Source: Neomoorella thermoacetica (lineage in GTDB: Bacteria > Bacillota > DSM-521 > Neomoorellales > Neomoorellaceae). From it: 64,000 bases of DNA. Positions 23,890 through 32,266 of the stretch are shown piece by piece (positions within the stretch are counted from its first letter, which is position 1; every line of letters begins with the position of its first letter). A model generated the notes under the pieces. That model saw only the letters and a program-made list of their open reading frames with translations, was not told where the DNA came from and made no database searches. The DNA lies in assembly GCF_001875325.1 (NCBI RefSeq), contig NZ_MDDC01000007.1, positions 1 to 64,000 of the forward strand, read 5' to 3'. The position numbers were made by a program, and so were the translations under genes.

Positions 23890-24483
23890 TCATCTCCCTT
23901 GCGTGGTCAAAAGGTAAAAAGCCTTGGCGTTCACCGCCGCCGCGGCCACCCGCGGGGCGTCCCCTTCCGGCAGCGCCAGGGTAACCTGGGTGTCGTTAGT
24001 CAGCCCTTTGGACACCAGGACGACACGGGCGTGGCCCAAGACCAGCGGACCTTCCGGGTTGACGGCCACCATGACGACGACGCTGCCGGCTTGCAAGTCC
24101 GGCGTAATCACCGGGTTTTTGACGGGTATCAAGGTCTCCCCCGGCTGCAGGGCGGCCGCGGCCGCCCCGGCGAGCTGCGGCGCTATAACCTGCGTCCCGG
24201 CGTGGATGGTCTCGGCGGTCGTCCGCCCCGTCACCTGGGCCGGGTCGGCGAAGGCCTGCGGGTGGCGGTCGTTCCTACTCACCGTGACCACCTTTACGTC
24301 GTTGGCTTTGATCTGGACGTTAGGCTGGATGTCGTGGGCGGCCACCACGACCGGTACCGGACGGTAGAGAAATCCGAGGAAGAAATATACGGAAAAACCG
24401 GCCAGCAGACTGAGCAAAACAGCAATCCGAAACCGCACACGCGTGGAATTGGTGGTTCCACTCTTTTTCGGCCAGGATAGCAT
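23890..24483 (-). CDS. cpaB: Tad system 2 CpaB/RcpC-like protein (SAF domain)
   Basis: 197 residues from the ATG at 24483, preceded by GGAGGAGAA. One membrane segment (IAVLLSLLAGFSVYFFLGFL) is followed by PVVVAAHDIQPNVQIKANDV, the SAF domain of CpaB. ITPDLQAGSVVVMVAVNPEG continues. In Gram-positive Tad systems CpaB-like proteins sit outside the membrane and may bind the wall. Confidence 0.85.
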   Translation of the reverse strand: MLSWPKKSGTTNSTRVRFRIAVLLSLLAGFSVYFFLGFLYRPVPVVVAAHDIQPNVQIKANDVKVVTVSRNDRHPQAFADPAQVTGRTTAETIHAGTQVIAPQLAGAAAAALQPGETLIPVKNPVITPDLQAGSVVVMVAVNPEGPLVLGHARVVLVSKGLTNDTQVTLALPEGDAPRVAAAAVNAKAFYLLTTQGR

Positions 24484-24484
24484 G

Positions 24485-25675
24485 TTAGTTCTCCTCCTCA
24501 ACGAGCTTTTCAACTAACAGGTCGAAGCTCTCTTTCCCTTCCACGCCGCAGATCAAGCCGACCTCGGTGCCGAACGTGCCTTTGAAAATCTCCACAACGT
24601 GGGAAGCGTCAGGCACCCGGTCGACGATCAGGGCGTCGAGCCTCCACCCGTTCTCCAGCCACAGCCGGACGTTGCGCTTGCTCTTCTCGACCCCGTTGAA
24701 ATCGTGTCCCACCACGTGGGCCACTTTGTCGGCCCGCCCGTAGACGTCATCCAAAGATGAGCGTTCAGGCACGTTGGGATCGACCTCGACTACCAGAAGA
24801 TCCGGGTCCCGGCGTGCCGTTTGCACATTCCCGCCGTTGCAGAAAGCGTAGCGGCCCGAGTTTACGGCTTCTTCCAGGCTTTCCCCGTAGCGGCGGAAAG
24901 CCCGTGGTTCCGGGGCGACCTCCAGATGCACGGCACCGCAGGCTTCAGCGAGACCGGCGGCTACGGTCGCCGAATCCGCTTCTTCCACGGCCCGGAAGAC
25001 GGCGACGACGCGATGTGCCGCGGTAAGGAAATCCTTCAAAGCGAGTTCACCCTCCAGGGACGGTATCCCCGGTTTGACGGCGGCGTCAACTTTCGGGGCC
25101 GCTGCGGGGGCAGGCTCTTCCCGGCGCGGCGTTTCCCCGTCAGCAGGTTTTTCAGCTGCCTCGCGGGCATCAGCGGCGGGGTACGGGTCGTCCAAACCCG
25201 GTTCCGGCCCCACCGGATCTGCGGTTACGCCGCCGGGCGGCGCGGATTCCATCGGGGAGGGCATTTCCCACACTACCGGCTCCGGCAGGAGTCCCCGTTC
25301 CACAGCCGCTGCGGCAGCGGCGACTACCGCCCGCACGCCCACGGCCCGGCCGCCCCGCGCGGCCGGCGCGACGGCGTTTCCGGCCAGGTCCACCACTTTA
25401 CCGTTCCGTAAAAGCAGCACACATTCTCCCGGCACGCCGTATTCGAGGGCCGCGCGGGCACACGCCTCGCCCTCGCCGTCCGGCGTCCCGGCCACTACGA
25501 CCACCGGGACACCCAGCCCCACCGCCGTGTCCAGATCGGCGGTGAAGCCCGCACCCCGCAATGCTACGGCGGCGTCCCCGGTCGCGCCTTCAGCCAGAGG
25601 GGCGAATTCCGTAGGGGCGGCTGCCCGGCTGAACATGGCCAGCTTCTCTTTGGAGACGTTCAACAGCACGCGCAT
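24485..25675 (-). CDS. TadZ-like protein without a recognisable P-loop
   Basis: 396 residues. The first 120 residues form a receiver-like alpha/beta region (VPVVVVAGTPDGEGEACARA). A Pro/Glu/Ala-rich linker follows (residues about 145-205). The C-terminal half resembles a MinD/TadZ ATPase fold (HRVVAVFRAVEEADSATVAA, DPDLLVVEVDPNVPERS) but lacks the GKT/S Walker A. It ends two bases before the cpaB-2 start. A localisation factor for pilus assembly is a reasonable guess from context. Confidence 0.55.
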   Translation of the reverse strand: MRVLLNVSKEKLAMFSRAAAPTEFAPLAEGATGDAAVALRGAGFTADLDTAVGLGVPVVVVAGTPDGEGEACARAALEYGVPGECVLLLRNGKVVDLAGNAVAPAARGGRAVGVRAVVAAAAAAVERGLLPEPVVWEMPSPMESAPPGGVTADPVGPEPGLDDPYPAADAREAAEKPADGETPRREEPAPAAAPKVDAAVKPGIPSLEGELALKDFLTAAHRVVAVFRAVEEADSATVAAGLAEACGAVHLEVAPEPRAFRRYGESLEEAVNSGRYAFCNGGNVQTARRDPDLLVVEVDPNVPERSSLDDVYGRADKVAHVVGHDFNGVEKSKRNVRLWLENGWRLDALIVDRVPDASHVVEIFKGTFGTEVGLICGVEGKESFDLLVEKLVEEEN

Positions 25676-25692
25676 GAGAAAAAATCACTCCT

Positions 25693-26193
25693 TCACATCC
25701 AGAAATTAGGAATTAGTAATTTGAAAATCTCAACCGCGAATACGGCCGCGGCCAGGTAAGCGCCGAAGGGAACCTCTTCTTCCGGGGATCGCTCACGCCC
25801 CTTGACGGGCAGCGAATAAAACCACATCCGGAGCTTGCCCGCCCGTGCCAGAGCGGCCAGGCCGCCCGCCGCGGCGGCCAGCGCCCCCAGGAAAACGACG
25901 GTCAGCACGCCGCGGGAGCCGTACCACGCCCCCAGGGCAGCCATCATCTTGAGGTCGCCGCCGCCTATACCCCGGAAGCCGAAAAAGAGGGCAGGCACCA
26001 GACCTAAAGCCAGCCCCACCGCCGAGCCGCTGAAAGCGGCGAGAGGCTCGTGGCGCGACGTCTGCCACGACAGCCCCAAACAGAAGATAAGCAGGTTGAG
26101 CCAATTGGGAATAATTCTCCGTTTGCCGTCGGTGTAGGCCGCCCCAGCGACAGGGGCGAGGAGGAGGATCGACCATACGACTTTTTCGATCAT
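25693..26193 (-). CDS. Prepilin peptidase (A24, TadV/CpaA type)
   Basis: 166 residues from the ATG at 26193, which overlaps the stop of the SpoIIM-like gene (ATGA). Catalytic aspartates: YTDGKRRIIPN near the N terminus and GIGGGDLKMMAALG, the GxGD motif. Four to five membrane segments. It is the only prepilin peptidase in the window and would process the pilins and TadE-type proteins of both Tad systems. Confidence 0.9.
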   Translation of the reverse strand: MIEKVVWSILLLAPVAGAAYTDGKRRIIPNWLNLLIFCLGLSWQTSRHEPLAAFSGSAVGLALGLVPALFFGFRGIGGGDLKMMAALGAWYGSRGVLTVVFLGALAAAAGGLAALARAGKLRMWFYSLPVKGRERSPEEEVPFGAYLAAAVFAVEIFKLLIPNFWM

Positions 26194-26717
26194 CCGACGA
26201 CCATCCTTCCCACGACAGGCGATACCCACGTCTCCACCACGGCAGCCGCGGCGAGGAGGGCAGCTGGCGCCCGAAGTCCATTGACTATTCGGGTCTTAAG
26301 ATCCACGGAGCCCATCCCCGCTGTACACGCCCAGAAGATGGCCGGAAGCTCGATAACCCCATGGGGAGCTAACATCAAAGCGAAGCGCCAATAGGGCAAA
26401 CCGATATCTTGTTTCAGCAAGCCCGCGAGAACGCCCAAAGCCACGCCGTTGGCGACGCAAACCACCGCCGGCACGGCGCCTCTGGTCGGCCGGCCGGCCG
26501 CCGTGCACAGGACGGCGACGCTCAAATTCTTGCCGAATATAAACAGGGCCACCAACAGGTCGGTACCGAACGAACCGCCCATCTTGCTGCCAATGGCCAT
26601 CCCCATCCGGAATAAAGCGTTCATCTGGGGCAGGATCTGGTCGCAGAACGCGGCACCGCCCAAAGCGGCCAGGGCGAAGAGGGCTGGCCAGACCAAAGCC
26701 GGAGCGATTTTACGCAT
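26190..26717 (-). CDS. SpoIIM-like membrane protein
   Basis: 175 residues with about five membrane segments. FIFGKNLSVAVLCTAAG, CVANGVALGVLAG and LAPHGVIELPAIFWACTAG match the SpoIIM/DUF95 family. SpoIIM works in peptidoglycan remodelling at engulfment, but plasmid and Tad-linked copies are of unknown role. It overlaps both neighbours and must be part of the same operon. Confidence 0.8.
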   Translation of the reverse strand: MRKIAPALVWPALFALAALGGAAFCDQILPQMNALFRMGMAIGSKMGGSFGTDLLVALFIFGKNLSVAVLCTAAGRPTRGAVPAVVCVANGVALGVLAGLLKQDIGLPYWRFALMLAPHGVIELPAIFWACTAGMGSVDLKTRIVNGLRAPAALLAAAAVVETWVSPVVGRMVVG

Positions 26718-27546
26718 CGCCGGCGACCCCCTTCACCATCTTGCCGACGATCACGTTCCCCACTACCACCATGATGACGCAGACGACGATGACCACGTTG
26801 CCGGCCAGAGTGGTGAACAGGGGCGCGATGAAATCCGGCGCCATGACCCGGCAGATGCCCATCAGGAAGAACGGCAGAAAGCTCAGCATGAGGGCGGTCA
26901 CGCGGGATTCCGAGGTGACAGCCGCCACGTATCTACGGTCGTTCTGCCTTTCGTAATTAGATTCCAGGATGTGCTGGAAGACCTCGACCAAATTGCACCC
27001 GGTACGGCTGTAGATCCGCAAGGCGACGACCATAGATTTTAAATCACTCCACCCGGTCGCTTTTAAGACATTTTCTGCCGCTTGCACGAACGTGGTGCCC
27101 GTCCTGGTCTGCCGCAGCATCTCAGCGAAGATGTCCCGGGCGGGACGGGGCATGGACGGCACGGCGTCTTCCAGGGCCTGGTACGGGGAAAGGCCGCCCT
27201 GCAGGGCCGAGACCATGCTGCTGAGGACGGCGGCATATTGGGAGCGGAGAAGCTCCAATCTGGTGGCGGCTTTCCGGCGCTCGATCAATCGGGCGAAAAA
27301 AACGCCGCCGATAGAAGCCAGGGCGGCCAGGTGAGGCTGGCCTGTCACGCCGTATCCACCGAGGACGCAAACGATGACGCCGATGAGAAAATACACAAGG
27401 CGTGCCCCGCCCTTAACCGTCCCGGAACGCATCTTCCACTCTTCGTCCACCGCCACGTTGCGCGGGCGGACGTAGTTCCAGACGGCGATGAAAACCGCCG
27501 CAGCCCCCAGGATGACGGCCAGCGATTTTACCAAGGGCACCGCCAA
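26710..27546 (-). CDS. tadB: Tad system 1 membrane platform protein TadB (T2SSF)
   Basis: 278 residues, TTG or GTG start overlapping the tadA-1 end by 19 bases. N-terminal membrane helix (LAVILGAAAVFIAVWNYV), a second pair near residues 55-85, the T2SSF bundle (YAAVLSSMVSALQGGLSPYQ; RIYSRTGCNLVEVFQHILE) and a C-terminal membrane region (VVIVVCVIMVVVGNVIVG). Confidence 0.85.
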   Translation of the reverse strand: MAVPLVKSLAVILGAAAVFIAVWNYVRPRNVAVDEEWKMRSGTVKGGARLVYFLIGVIVCVLGGYGVTGQPHLAALASIGGVFFARLIERRKAATRLELLRSQYAAVLSSMVSALQGGLSPYQALEDAVPSMPRPARDIFAEMLRQTRTGTTFVQAAENVLKATGWSDLKSMVVALRIYSRTGCNLVEVFQHILESNYERQNDRRYVAAVTSESRVTALMLSFLPFFLMGICRVMAPDFIAPLFTTLAGNVVIVVCVIMVVVGNVIVGKMVKGVAGDA

Positions 27547-28877
27547 CCACCGTCCCGAACCAGAGTTTCACGACACCGGCATTCTTTAGCTGTCCAGACG
27601 AAGGTACCTGTCTCGGGGTCGTACCGCCAGAGTTCGTTCAGCTCGACGTCCACGCTCCGGCCGTCGACGCTCCTCTTGACACCGAGGATTTCGACTATGT
27701 GGTCCAACCGGCGCCGCCCGTCGCGGTCTTTAAGGACGTGAATGATCAGGTTGATCGCGTCGGCGATCTGGTCGATTATGGCGTCGTAAGGAAGATCCAA
27801 TTCCGCCATCTGAACCATGTTCGCCAGCCGACGGATACAATGCCGTGCCGAGTTGGCGTGGGCGGTGCTCATGCTCCCGGCGTGGCCAGTGTTCATGGCC
27901 TGGAGCATGTCGAAGGTCTCCCCGGCGCGGCACTCGCCGATGATAATCCGTTTGGGCGCCATGCGGAGGGCGTCGACCATGAGGTCGCGCTGGGTGACGG
28001 CCCCCTGGCCTTCGAGGTTGGCCGGACGGGCCTCGAGCCGGCGGACGTTGTCGTGCTGAAGCTGCAGCTCGGCCGGGTCCTCGATGGTAATCAGGCTCTC
28101 TTCATCGGGAATGAAGGAAGCCAGACAATTGAGGAGGGTAGTCTTGCCGGAGCTCGTGCCGCCGGAGATGATGATGTTCATCCGTGCCCGCACGGCGGCT
28201 TTGAGGAATTCCAGGACTTCCGGGGACATGACACCCCGCTTCATCAAGTTTTCGACCGTCATGTCCTTGCGGAACCGCCGGATGGTAGCCGTTATCCCTT
28301 CCACGGCCACGGGCGGGATGTGGGCGATGAGCCGCGAACCGTCGAAGAGGCGCGCGTTGACTCGCGGATTGGCCAGGTCCAGCCGCCGGCCCGTGGGCGC
28401 GATCATGCGGTCGACCACGTTGCGAGCGTGTTCTTCATTTTCGAACCTGTCTTCCACCCGGAACTCGCGGCCGTGCTTCTCGATCCGGATGTGGTCCCAG
28501 CGAAGGATTTTAATCTCGGTGACGTCAGGGTCGAAAAAGTACTTTTCCAGCGGCCCGAAACCTAGGATGTCGTCATACAGTTTCTGCACCAGGGCTTCGG
28601 TCTCTGTGACGGCCACACGGACGTCGAGGTCCCGCACGGCTTGAAGCACCACACTCTTGAAACGGTTCCGGGCCACGGCGTCTCGCGATTGGGCCATCTC
28701 GTCGAGGCGCATCTGCCGCCGTGCCGTTTCCTGGACGTGAGCGCGTAGCTTGGCGTAAATCTCTCTGTCGATGCTCAAGTCGTCGCGTTTCGTCGTGCTG
28801 GCCTTCGGCTTGACCAGGGGCGCGGACGTTATGAGACCGTCCCGCGCCGCCAGGGTTCCTATCAACGTCAGATCCAT
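27528..28877 (-). CDS. tadA: Tad system 1 secretion ATPase TadA
   Basis: 449 residues. FFDPDVTEIKILRWDHIRIE is the N-terminal domain. Walker A is ISGGTSSGKTTLLNCL, the Asp box ITIEDPAELQLQHDN, Walker B APKRIIIGECRAGETFD and the His box MNTGHAGSMSTAHANS. It is clearly diverged from the TadA at 22.7-23.9 kb, so the two are ancient paralogues and not a recent copy. Confidence 0.92.
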   Translation of the reverse strand: MDLTLIGTLAARDGLITSAPLVKPKASTTKRDDLSIDREIYAKLRAHVQETARRQMRLDEMAQSRDAVARNRFKSVVLQAVRDLDVRVAVTETEALVQKLYDDILGFGPLEKYFFDPDVTEIKILRWDHIRIEKHGREFRVEDRFENEEHARNVVDRMIAPTGRRLDLANPRVNARLFDGSRLIAHIPPVAVEGITATIRRFRKDMTVENLMKRGVMSPEVLEFLKAAVRARMNIIISGGTSSGKTTLLNCLASFIPDEESLITIEDPAELQLQHDNVRRLEARPANLEGQGAVTQRDLMVDALRMAPKRIIIGECRAGETFDMLQAMNTGHAGSMSTAHANSARHCIRRLANMVQMAELDLPYDAIIDQIADAINLIIHVLKDRDGRRRLDHIVEILGVKRSVDGRSVDVELNELWRYDPETGTFVWTAKECRCRETLVRDGGWRCPW

Positions 28878-28938
28878 GTTCGACTCGCGGCTTTTCCGCC
28901 GCTGGAAAAGCCGCGAGACTCACCTCCTTTTAATTTTG

Positions 28939-29757
28939 TTAAGAAGCCGCCCCTACCCGCCGCCCGGCGCCGTCGTCCGGCGGCCGTTCCGGCACGTTCA
29001 AAAAATTGAGGAAGGTTCTGCGGAGCTTTCGGGGCAATTCCAAGTAACGTTTGTTTCCTCCCGCCTGGATGGATGGAATGTACGGCAGAACAACTGTCGC
29101 GCCGATGGCCCGGGCCGCTTCTTCCTCTTTGAGGCCCCCGGGAAGAGTGCTCTGGTTTAAGACCACCCGTACTCTTCCGGAACACCCGAGCCGGCCGAGC
29201 AGATCGCTGTCGTCCGTGAAGAAGTCCAGGTCCAGCCGCGCCGGCCGCGCCACCGCCCACAGGGCGTCGCAGACGAGGGCCGCCGCCCAGCCGTTGGCGT
29301 GGACGGGGCCGAGGACGGCCACGACGGTGTTAAATGAATTTTTCAGCAAAGCCAGGACTTTGACGGCCAGAGCGGCGGTGACCTGGGGCGCGTCGAGGGC
29401 CCGGGCCACGCCCGGCACGACGAAGATCTTCCGTGGGTGGAGGACGCCAGCCTTGCCTATTTCCTCCGGCGCGCTGATGGCGGCCACGTCCAGCACGCTG
29501 GCCGGGCAGACGTCAGACGTGAGGCCCAGGTACGTCCGGGCCCGGCCCCGGGGGGCGAGGTCGGCCAGGGCGACGTCCATCCCTTCCTCCGCCGCCGCCA
29601 GGGCCGTCAGGCACGCCAGGGTGGTGGCCCCAGCCCCCGATGCTACCGAAAAGAAACCGATTATCTTCCCTTTGCCTACCAGATCCTGCGGCGCTAGAGG
29701 GATGGACGGCGGCTCTTCGGCCGCCGCGGAGAGGCTGGCCCACATGGATACGTCCAT
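28939..29757 (-). CDS. TadZ/CpaE-like ATPase with altered Walker A
   Basis: 272 residues, MinD/ParA-like. KIIGFFSVASGAGATTLACL stands where a deviant Walker A (KGGxGKTT) is expected, but the Lys is replaced by Ala. MDVALADLAPRGRARTYLGL and FNTVVAVLGPVHANG follow as the later nucleotide-binding strands. Binding without hydrolysis is possible. TadZ proteins place Tad pili in the cell. It follows the cpaB-1 gene by 5 bases. Confidence 0.75.
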   Translation of the reverse strand: MDVSMWASLSAAAEEPPSIPLAPQDLVGKGKIIGFFSVASGAGATTLACLTALAAAEEGMDVALADLAPRGRARTYLGLTSDVCPASVLDVAAISAPEEIGKAGVLHPRKIFVVPGVARALDAPQVTAALAVKVLALLKNSFNTVVAVLGPVHANGWAAALVCDALWAVARPARLDLDFFTDDSDLLGRLGCSGRVRVVLNQSTLPGGLKEEEAARAIGATVVLPYIPSIQAGGNKRYLELPRKLRRTFLNFLNVPERPPDDGAGRRVGAAS

Positions 29758-29761
29758 TGAC

Positions 29762-30415
29762 TTATTGCCTCCTCACGAGGGTGACGGCGGCCTTTTTGCC
29801 CCTCACGAGCAGGGAAGCCAGAGCCGGCGCATCTTCTGGCTTCACGGCTACGACGAACGATTTGGAGCTGGTGCTCTGGCTCTGCTGGACGGAAGTGCCG
29901 ACCGTCGTCCAGGGCGTGGCCAGCACCACCGCGCCCCTGGCGACCAAGCCCACCACGGTTCCCTGGCCGTTCGGGCCGCCGGCCGTCTCGGCGTACACGT
30001 CAACGGTATCGCCGCGGCGGACGCCCTCCATGTTTTTGCCCGTCTCTGGCGGCAATTCCACCGCCACCCATCCAGGAGGCGCGTAGGTGGCCAGCGTGGC
30101 GGCGAGAGAACTTTCGGCGGATAAATGTTCCGCCCGCACCACATCGCCCGTTAGGATGGGCGCGCCCGTCACCGTCTGCCCCGCCGCTTGCCGCGGGTCG
30201 CGAAGGGCAGTCTGCGGCACGGCTTCAACCGGCAGTCTCTTGACGGCTACGTCGCTTAGAGCGATCTTTTCCCCCACGGAGAGGTTGCGAGTGGCGACCA
30301 GGACTGGAACCGTCGGCCTGGATGCCTGCACCGACGTGTAGATCAGCACGGCCGCCGCTACAGCGAAGACGAGGGAGACTATAAAAGGCACGTTTTTCTT
30401 GAGTCGTTGCAGCAA
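29762..30415 (-). CDS. cpaB: Tad system 1 CpaB/RcpC-like protein (SAF domain)
   Basis: 217 residues: membrane helix (VPFIVSLVFAVAAAVLIYTS), SAF domain (PVLVATRNLSVGEKIALSDV; LPVEAVPQTALRDPRQAAGQ), then a CpaB C-terminal region (VELPPETGKNMEGVRRGDTV). It pairs with tadZ-1 and tadA-1 in the same order as its paralogue. Confidence 0.85.
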   Translation of the reverse strand: MLQRLKKNVPFIVSLVFAVAAAVLIYTSVQASRPTVPVLVATRNLSVGEKIALSDVAVKRLPVEAVPQTALRDPRQAAGQTVTGAPILTGDVVRAEHLSAESSLAATLATYAPPGWVAVELPPETGKNMEGVRRGDTVDVYAETAGGPNGQGTVVGLVARGAVVLATPWTTVGTSVQQSQSTSSKSFVVAVKPEDAPALASLLVRGKKAAVTLVRRQ

Positions 30416-30442
30416 AACGATTTTCCTCCTTGTTGAACATAA

Positions 30443-31186
30443 TCAGAGATTGCTTTGGGCCCATTCCAAGCAGCGGGTAGCGCCTAAAAAGCCCCGGCCG
30501 TCGGCCGACCGCAGGTACGGCACTCCTTCGGCGGGGACGCTGGCTTCCGATCTGACGTCACCCGTGTAGCCGAGGGCCCGCAGCTTCTCTTCCCCGGCCC
30601 GCAGGTCAGACTGAGGAACCACCACCGGTTCCCATTTCGTCCCGGCCGGGTCGCGGCCGATGAAAACTCGCAATGCCCGTTCGCAATTCGGACACCAGGG
30701 AGAAATGTAGAGCACGGCTTTGCCGCCGGACGTCGACGGTCGGTCCGCTTTCGCCGTGGTCGTAACCGAGCCGCCGGCGGCCGTCCCGGCTACCGCTGGA
30801 AGCGGTTGGACCGCCCGTGCCCCGCCGGGACCAGCGACGGCGTAGGCCAGAAAACTACCGGCGGCCACGGCGGCCGCGAGGACCAAAGCCGCGGCGCCGA
30901 GCCGCCGCGGCAGATTGCCCGACGCGGCGACCGCGCCCAGACCGGCCGCGGCGAAAAACCCGGCTGCCAGCCCGCACCAAGCGCAGAAACCGAAAGCCGT
31001 CTGGGCGGCGACGCTCACGGCGGCACTCCCCGCGCCGATTACGGCAGCCCAGAAATACTTATTACGCACCGAAAAAAGAGTCCCGGCGGCGGCCGCCGCC
31101 AGCCCCGGCCACGTAAGAAGCCCTTTAGGGCCGACCAGAAGCGCGGCGCCGGCCGCCAGGAAAAACACGACAGGAATTCCCGGCAC
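30443..31186 (-). CDS. Polytopic membrane protein with thioredoxin-like CPNC domain
   Basis: 247 residues. GTG start with AAGGAGG upstream. The first 130 residues hold about four membrane segments with a FCAWCGLAAG motif in the layout of VKOR-type or DsbB-type membrane thiol enzymes. After a linker, KAVLYISPWCPNCERALRVF is a thioredoxin/glutaredoxin-like active site. A joined electron-transfer protein that forms disulfides outside the cell fits the very cysteine-rich TadG protein at 33.8-35.0 kb. Confidence 0.7.
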   Translation of the reverse strand: MPGIPVVFFLAAGAALLVGPKGLLTWPGLAAAAAGTLFSVRNKYFWAAVIGAGSAAVSVAAQTAFGFCAWCGLAAGFFAAAGLGAVAASGNLPRRLGAAALVLAAAVAAGSFLAYAVAGPGGARAVQPLPAVAGTAAGGSVTTTAKADRPSTSGGKAVLYISPWCPNCERALRVFIGRDPAGTKWEPVVVPQSDLRAGEEKLRALGYTGDVRSEASVPAEGVPYLRSADGRGFLGATRCLEWAQSNL

Positions 31187-31199
31187 GGCCGGAACCTCC

Positions 31200-31391
31200 T
31201 TATTGGACGGGTTGCGCGTTTTGGATCTGTGTGCCTACGTCCTTAAATTTGCCAGCGATGGCTTTACCGAGGAAGATCATGGCCGCGATGCAGGCTACGG
31301 CCACTAGGGCGATGAGCAATCCGTACTCGGACAGCACGCCGCCCCGCTCTTCATTCAGCAAGCCGATGACGCTGCGGATCTTTTGAAGCAT
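31200..31391 (-). CDS. flp: Flp pilin
   Basis: 63 residues from the ATG at 31391 (GGGGG 8 bases before). LNEERGGVLSEYGLLIALVA is a classic Flp processing site: Gly, then Glu at +5 and Tyr at +6, followed by the hydrophobic assembly helix. It is the closest to standard Flp of all pilins here, so probably the major fibre subunit. Confidence 0.9.
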   Translation of the reverse strand: MLQKIRSVIGLLNEERGGVLSEYGLLIALVAVACIAAMIFLGKAIAGKFKDVGTQIQNAQPVQ

Positions 31392-31412
31392 GCGTTTCAC
31401 CCCCTTTCATCT

Positions 31413-31440
31413 AAAAAAAGTGCCCGGCGTACAGCCAGGC
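31413..31440 (-). terminator. Hairpin between pilin and flp gene
   Basis: GCCTGGCTGTACGCCGGGCA hairpin followed by a seven-T run on the minus strand, 20 bases before the flp start. A partial terminator would set pilin ratios. Confidence 0.8.
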
Positions 31441-31461
31441 GGATGAGGAATGCGGCTACGA

Positions 31462-31653
31462 CTAGTGGCCGATGGCGGGGATTGTAATGCTGGAGACCGT
31501 GTTGCTGATCCCCGTAAATTTGTCTTTCATGGTGTTGGCCAGGTTGTATCCGGCCGTGGCCATGACCAGGACTACGATGGCGATCCAGAGGCCCGATTCG
31601 ATGAAAGTGGAACCTTTCTCTTCCAGGGCCAACTTTTTCAAAGCCGTGAGCAT
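31462..31653 (-). CDS. Flp-like pilin, tandem copy 3
   Basis: 63 residues. LALEEKGSTFIESGLWIAIV: cleavage after Gly, Glu at +5. Nearly the same as copies 1 and 2 through residue 50 (ATAGYNLANTMKDKFTGISN), differing mainly at the tail. GGGGG precedes the ATG. It lacks the Glu-Tyr pair of flp, so it may be a minor pilin class. Confidence 0.85.
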   Translation of the reverse strand: MLTALKKLALEEKGSTFIESGLWIAIVVLVMATAGYNLANTMKDKFTGISNTVSSITIPAIGH

Positions 31654-31676
31654 GTATGCTTCACCCCCTTTCTTCT

Positions 31677-31707
31677 AAAAAAAAAGCGCCCAGCGTACAG
31701 CCGGGCG
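31677..31707 (-). terminator. Hairpin between pilin copies 2 and 3
   Basis: CGCCCGGCTGTACGCTGGGCG hairpin followed by nine T on the minus strand. Confidence 0.8.
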
Positions 31708-31727
31708 GATAAGGGATGCGGGATCGA

Positions 31728-31919
31728 CTAGGGACCGATGGTAGGAATCGGGATGTTGCTTACCGTGTTGCTGATCCCCGTGAATTTGTCTTTCATGGTG
31801 TTGGCCAGGTTGTATCCGGCCGTTGCCATGACCAGGACTACGATGGCGATCCAGAGGCCCGATTCGATGAAAGTGGAACCTTTTTCTTCCAGAGCAAGCT
31901 TTTTCAAAGTCGCGAGCAT
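31728..31919 (-). CDS. Flp-like pilin, tandem copy 2
   Basis: 63 residues from the ATG at 31919, with AGGAGGTGA upstream. A GTG two codons earlier is too near the ribosome site. EEKGSTFIESGLWIAIVV and TMKDKFTGISNTVSNIPIP. The DNA is almost identical to copies 1 and 3 in the central 130 bases, showing recent duplication or gene conversion. Confidence 0.85.
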   Translation of the reverse strand: MLATLKKLALEEKGSTFIESGLWIAIVVLVMATAGYNLANTMKDKFTGISNTVSNIPIPTIGP

Positions 31920-31942
31920 GTACACATCACCTCCTTTCGTCT

Positions 31943-31970
31943 AAAAAAAGTGCCCGGCATGTAGCCGGGC
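31943..31970 (-). terminator. Hairpin between pilin copies 1 and 2
   Basis: GCCCGGCTACATGCCGGGC hairpin then seven T on the minus strand. Confidence 0.8.
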
Positions 31971-31991
31971 GAAGAGTAAAGAAAAACTCAT

Positions 31992-32180
31992 CTATCTAAT
32001 AGTAGGAATTGAGATGCTGTTCACCGTGTTGCTAATCCCCGTAAATTTGTCTTTCATGGTGTTGGCCAGGTTGTAACCAGCCGTCGCCATGACCAGGACT
32101 ACGATGGCGATCCAGAGGCCCGATTCGATGAAAGTGGAACCTTTCTCTTCCAGGACCAGCTTCTTCAAAGCCGCAAACAT
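31992..32180 (-). CDS. Flp-like pilin, tandem copy 1
   Basis: 62 residues from the ATG at 32180 with GGAGG 9 bases upstream. The longer TTG-started frame is not needed. Same EEKGSTFIESGLW core as copies 2 and 3. First pilin after tadC-1. Confidence 0.85.
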   Translation of the reverse strand: MFAALKKLVLEEKGSTFIESGLWIAIVVLVMATAGYNLANTMKDKFTGISNTVNSISIPTIR

Positions 32181-32203
32181 GAGCGTTTCACCTCCTTTCA
32201 ACT

Positions 32204-32241
32204 AAAAAAAAATTGCCCGGCCGCGGTTAAACTGAGCCGGA
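32204..32241 (-). terminator. Hairpin after tadC-1
   Basis: CCGGCTCAGTTTAACC GCGG arm pairs with CCGGGC and is followed by a long T run on the minus strand; stem is imperfect. Confidence 0.6.
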
Positions 32242-32266
32242 CAAAAAACTTTTTTAAAAAAAATTT

